Of a stretch of DNA of 9,319 nt, positions 7,583-9,319 are shown one piece after another (within the stretch, counting starts at the first letter, position 1; each line of letters begins with the position of its first letter). The notes beneath the pieces are model-generated. The model was not told the DNA's origin. It made no database searches and was given only the letters and a program-made list of their open reading frames with translations. The DNA is from SMWD01 sp051008895 (GTDB lineage: Bacteria; Pseudomonadota; Gammaproteobacteria; Steroidobacterales; GCA-2729495). The DNA lies in contig JBPCXI010000204.1 of NCBI GenBank assembly GCA_051008895.1, positions 1 through 9,319 of the forward strand. Direction: 5' to 3'. Both the position numbers and the translations under genes were made by a program.

Positions 7583-7623
7583 TGACTAAAGTCAATAAAA
7601 GTCTAATAAAAATAGCATATTAT
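7583..7623. promoter_or_regulatory. AT-rich divergent control region with palindrome and direct repeats
   Basis: A strongly AT-rich island in otherwise GC-rich DNA, between the divergent VOC and second-adaptor genes. It holds a perfect palindrome TGACT-AA-AGTCA (7583-7594) and a near-tandem direct repeat, AAAGTCAATA (7588-7597) then AAAGTCTAATA (7598-7608). Possible -10 hexamers lie at its right end: TATTAT on the plus strand (7618-7623) and CATAAT on the minus strand (7619-7624), each 5 of 6 to consensus. Neither has a clear -35. The palindrome would fall in the VOC leader, just upstream of its Shine-Dalgarno. A promoter/operator role is inferred from composition and position. Confidence 0.45.
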
Positions 7624-7682
7624 GGGAGATTGGCAGCGTCGAGAAAGCTACTGGGATCCACGACGCGGCTGCCGTGCCCATT

Positions 7683-7691
7683 TGCTACATT
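7683..7691 (+). promoter_or_regulatory. Possible extended -10 for the second efflux module
   Basis: TGCTACATT fits TG-N-TACATT (4 of 6 in the hexamer plus the TG extension). It would start transcription near 7698, about 30 bases before the TTG start at 7728, and downstream of the other candidate start GTG 7674. No good -35 is seen. The TGCTAC core also occurs at 2326-2331 ahead of the first module. Confidence 0.3.
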
Positions 7692-7717
7692 ACCGATCCC
7701 CAAACGATCCGCTGCCC

Positions 7718-7721
7718 GGAG
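7718..7721 (+). promoter_or_regulatory. Ribosome binding site that fixes a TTG start for the second adaptor
   Basis: GGAG followed by a 6-base spacer leads to TTG at 7728-7730. The upstream in-frame GTG (7674) has no comparable Shine-Dalgarno, and its 18 extra residues would place a polar stretch before the lipoprotein signal. This decides the start of the second adaptor. Confidence 0.6.
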
Positions 7722-7727
7722 TCGAAC

Positions 7728-8780
7728 TTGCCCCGACGACACGACCAACTGACAATCGCGGCGACCGCTTGCGCGGTTTCGCTGCTGACCGGCTGCGGCG
7801 GTTCCGAGCCGCAGGGCCCGGCGACGATGTTCGGCAGCGGGCCCGTCGCGGTGATCGTCACCGAGGTCGCGGCGCAGAGTTACGTGGACCGCTTTACCGC
7901 GCTCGGCACCGCGCGCGCGAACGAATCGATCGAGGTTACGTCGCGAATCTCGAGTGTCGTCACGGGGATTCATTTCGAAGAAGGCCAGCAGGTCGAAGCC
8001 CGCGCGCTGCTCGTCGAACTCGACAACGCGGAGATCCGCGCCGACCTCACCCGTGCCGAAGCGTCGCTGAAACAGAAAAACAGCCAGTTCAAGCGGAGCC
8101 AGACGCTCGGCACCACGCGCGTCGTATCCGATGCGGAACTCGAGGAGCTCGAGGCCGGAGTCCTGATGGCCGAGGCCGACGTCCGCGCCGCGCGCGCGCG
8201 ATTAAGTAATTCGATGATCCGGGCGCCGTTCGCCGGGACCGTCGGGTTGCGCCGTATCAGCTTAGGTGACCTGGTCGGTCCGGATACGCTGATCACGACG
8301 CTCGATGACACCGATACGATCAAGCTCGAATTCACGATCCCGGAAACGTTCCTGGCGAGCCTCGAGACGGGCATGCCGATAGAGGCACACAGCAACGTCT
8401 ATACGGACCGCAGATTCGTCGGCGAGGTGAGCACGATCGATCCGCGGATCGATCCCGTCACGCGAGCACTCACTGTGATCGCCAAACTGCCGAACGACGA
8501 CAACGCCGTTCGCCCGGGCATGTTCCTGACCGTCGCGGTCGAGAAAGAGCGCGACAACGTATTGCTGATCCCCGAGGAGGCGCTGGTGCCCCGGCAGGGC
8601 CGGCAGTTCGTCTTCGTCATCCAGGACGGCAAGGCGGTGGAGCGGCAGGTCGAACTCGGGGCCCGGGCGCCCGGCCTGGCTGAGGTCCGCAGCGGGCTCG
8701 CCGCCGGAGACACGATCGTGACCGAGGGCACGCAAAAGGTGCGCAACGGCGCGGCGGTACAGGTCGTTACCGCCTCGTAG
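7728..8780 (+). CDS. RND efflux periplasmic adaptor (membrane fusion protein), lipoprotein
   Basis: Second adaptor of the AcrA/MexA family, 350 residues from TTG 7728. The start is chosen for its GGAG Shine-Dalgarno 6 bases upstream and because it yields a compact lipoprotein signal: basic MPRRHDQ, hydrophobic core 8-20, lipobox LLTGC with lipidated Cys23. Domains follow in order: first lipoyl half (IHFEEGQQVEARALLVEL, 81-98), alpha-hairpin (about 100-162), second lipoyl half (IRAPFAGTVGL, 164-174), beta-barrel (about 198-272, with DPVTRA and RPGM) and membrane-proximal domain (about 277-347). The TolC-docking motif RxxxLxxxxxxS is complete: R123, L127, S134. It is paralogous to the adaptor at 2334-3455, sharing ALGTARANES, IRAPF-G, DPVTRA and RPGM blocks. 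The pump gene begins 22 bases downstream. GTG 7674 is the alternative longer start (368 residues). Confidence 0.92.
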   Translation: MPRRHDQLTIAATACAVSLLTGCGGSEPQGPATMFGSGPVAVIVTEVAAQSYVDRFTALGTARANESIEVTSRISSVVTGIHFEEGQQVEARALLVELDNAEIRADLTRAEASLKQKNSQFKRSQTLGTTRVVSDAELEELEAGVLMAEADVRAARARLSNSMIRAPFAGTVGLRRISLGDLVGPDTLITTLDDTDTIKLEFTIPETFLASLETGMPIEAHSNVYTDRRFVGEVSTIDPRIDPVTRALTVIAKLPNDDNAVRPGMFLTVAVEKERDNVLLIPEEALVPRQGRQFVFVIQDGKAVERQVELGARAPGLAEVRSGLAAGDTIVTEGTQKVRNGAAVQVVTAS

Positions 8781-8802
8781 CAACGCGACAGGCGGACCAC
8801 AC

Positions 8803-9319
8803 ATGGTTATCTCCGATATCTCAGTCCGCCGGCCCGTCTTTGCGGCGGTATTGAGCCTCGTGCTGATCATTCTCGGGCTGCTCGCCATCGATCGTCTGGC
8901 GATCCGCGAGTACCCCGATGTGAGCCCACCGGTCGTCGCGGTGCAGACGTTTTATCGCGGCGCTTCCGCCGAGGTAATCGAACGCCGAATCACGCAAGTC
9001 ATAGAAGACGAAATCGCCGGCATCGCCGGCGTCGAGAAACTCAAGTCGACGAGTTCGGATGAGCGCTCCGAGATCAACATCGAGTTTGCGATCGACCGTG
9101 ACATCGACGCGGCCGCGAACGACGTGCGTGAGCGCGTCTCGCGGATCCTGCGCCTGTTGCCGGAAGAGGCCGACACGCCCCAGATCACGAAGCAGAATAC
9201 CGACATGGACGCGACGATGTACATCGACATCTCGAGCGAGAGTCGCAGCGTCATGGAGTTGACGGACTACGCCGACCGCAACATCGTCGACCGCCTCGCC
9301 GTCGTGCCCGGCGTCGGGA
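8803..9319 (+). CDS. RND efflux pump permease subunit, 3'-truncated by window edge
   Basis: The first 172 residues of a second AcrB-superfamily pump, open to the right edge. It starts MVISDISVRRPVFAAV with TM1 at about 12-28. It continues into the first periplasmic porter domain, with REYPDVSPP (38-46), RGASAEVIERRITQ, the DRDIDAAANDVRERV block and LPEEADTPQITKQN. The visible part ends in the conserved DRLAVVPGVG. It is paralogous to the pump at 3461-6568, with shared SVRRPVFA, REYPD, DRDID and AANDVR blocks but clear divergence between them. The purine-rich AGGCGGA about 6 bases before ATG 8803 serves as ribosome binding site. The TM4 Asp pair and other proton-relay residues lie beyond the window, so branch (HAE1) and integrity are inferred from resemblance only. 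Confidence 0.92.
   Translation, partial: MVISDISVRRPVFAAVLSLVLIILGLLAIDRLAIREYPDVSPPVVAVQTFYRGASAEVIERRITQVIEDEIAGIAGVEKLKSTSSDERSEINIEFAIDRDIDAAANDVRERVSRILRLLPEEADTPQITKQNTDMDATMYIDISSESRSVMELTDYADRNIVDRLAVVPGVG

Noticed and set aside
7135..7752. Plus-strand open frame of 205 codons opposite the VOC gene and running into the intergenic region
   Set aside because: It overlaps the VOC gene, the HD start and the start of the second adaptor, and it crosses the AT-rich control region. No recognisable domain.

Overview
The window is GC-rich, densely packed bacterial chromosome. It looks like a gammaproteobacterium: a PepQ-type Xaa-Pro dipeptidase and a class I CPD photolyase sit beside HAE1-type RND efflux modules. 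That taxonomic placement is inferred from protein resemblance only and nothing in the window fixes a genus. There are no tRNA or rRNA genes, no CRISPR array, no insertion sequence and no sign of a mobile island.

Layout. (1) Positions 1-853, plus strand: C-terminal two thirds of pepQ, cut by the window edge. (2) 857-2290, minus strand: complete phrB photolyase, convergent with pepQ with only 3 bases between the stops. (3) 2334-6568, plus strand: first efflux module, an inner-membrane-anchored periplasmic adaptor followed 5 bases later by a full-length RND pump of 1035 residues. (4) 6576-7569, minus strand: two-gene unit, a VOC-fold protein (7183-7569) and then an HD-domain phosphohydrolase (6576-7181), one base apart. 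(5) 7570-7727: intergenic region with a strikingly AT-rich core that carries a small palindrome and direct repeats. (6) 7728-9319, plus strand: second efflux module, a lipoprotein adaptor that appears to start at TTG 7728, then the first 172 residues of a second RND pump cut by the right edge.

The two adaptor-pump pairs are paralogous and have the same gene order, but they differ in two visible ways. The first adaptor has a transmembrane anchor and lacks the conserved Ser of the TolC-docking motif. The second is a predicted lipoprotein and has the full RxxxLxxxxxxS motif. No outer-membrane channel gene and no regulator gene lies in the window, so both pumps must recruit a channel encoded elsewhere or just beyond the edges.

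Nothing here amounts to a clearly new biological system. The points most worth a second look are the paired but differently anchored pumps, the AT-rich divergent control region at about 7583-7623, and the VOC protein that lacks a usual metal-ligand histidine.
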